Shown here: positions 63,845-64,000 of the stretch, piece by piece
Numbering within the stretch: the first letter of the stretch is position 1
How the letters are laid out: each line of letters opens with the position of its first letter
Origin: Conchocele bisecta
Taxonomy: Eukaryota; Mollusca; Bivalvia; Lucinida; Thyasiridae
Reading direction: 5' to 3'
Assembly (NCBI GenBank): GCA_029237695.1
Contig: JAQRGA010000450.1
Span: 1-64,000, forward strand
DNA: 64,000 bases
Notes under the pieces: generated by a model
Told to the model about the DNA's origin: nothing
Seen by the model: the letters and a program-made list of their open reading frames with translations, nothing else
The model's database searches: none
Position numbers and translations under genes: made by a program

Positions 63845-64000
63845 CGGATTTCCTATCGTGTTGCGTTCAACAAGATAGAAAATCTGATACTTATGTATAC
63901 CGATATCGGTGAAAATTGAATCAACCCAGCAGTCGCTGTATCGTCATATATCTTCAATTAAACCACTTTACAGAGGGCCATGATGAAAACACATTTTTAT
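63845..64000. other. no gene recognised
   Basis: The window ends here without further features. Confidence 0.3.

Overview
The window looks like nuclear DNA from a marine bivalve mollusc, probably a heterodont (clam-like) species. It is AT-rich, with one compact gene in 64 kb. That gene is a RING-less B-box/NHL protein of the kind greatly expanded in bivalves. The rest is packed with short palindromic MITEs, hairpin-headed elements rich in GTCCGTCCGTC, and tRNA-derived SINEs whose ends resemble GTTAAACCC, which I associate with molluscs. The organism call is inference from memory of such repeats. There are no bacterial operons, CRISPR arrays, rRNA genes or viral genes.

Genes. The only confident coding gene is the TRIM-like protein at 2187-4109, a single coding exon with a probable 5' UTR splice acceptor just upstream. 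A tRNA-Val(AAC)-like gene lies at 59526-59597 on the minus strand. Three possible first exons (25068-25089, 28052-28248, 46303-46414) are speculative. The first is the most interesting, because it sits below a TCTCGCGA-rich, NRF1-like promoter. A decayed coiled-coil coding fragment lies at 13944-14279.

Repeat families, named here for the entries below. F1: 230-290 bp palindromes with GGCCGTTTCACTAAACTTCG ends. M1: TA-flanked MITEs with CACTACCGCCTGCG ends and a CTGAGCCTGAGC centre. K1: about 500 bp TTAA-flanked MITEs with AGGTACATGCCCACTC ends. P1 and P2: TTAACCCTT-ended MITEs. T1: TA-flanked MITEs with CAGTGGAACCTCTCTAAACC ends. G1: hairpins around GACCAGTGTAGATCC. A1: foldbacks whose arms are arrays of AATTCGTTCCC units. 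C1: composite double hairpins with AATAGTAGGTTAGTG and TTTATCCCGTCAACAC. R: foldbacks with a CGGATTATCTCCTCGTACAT arm. H1-H4: hairpin-headed, Helentron-like elements.

Layout. 0-6 kb: the TRIM-like gene between foldbacks. 6-12.4 kb: SINE-like units invaded by H elements, where paralogous uninterrupted copies show the insertion points. 12.4-13.6 kb: 190-bp tandem array. 14-21 kb: scattered MITEs. 21.7-23.6 kb: 85-bp and 56-bp arrays. 24.7-28.7 kb: CGCG-rich promoter-like region and possible exons. 29-35 kb: SINEs, H and K1 elements with nesting. 35.1-37.0 kb: 38-bp satellite with an 11-unit higher-order repeat. 37.5-50 kb: A1, C1, M1, K1 and F1 elements and a 156-bp array. 50-64 kb: more foldbacks, the tRNA-like gene, and an F1 copy split by a TTA-flanked insertion.

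How it works together. Apart from the TRIM-like gene, the window is a record of non-autonomous transposition. No autonomous transposase or helicase is present, so every mobile family would have to be mobilised in trans. Several tandem arrays reuse the terminal sequence of a neighbouring foldback, suggesting that local satellites here can be seeded by MITE ends.
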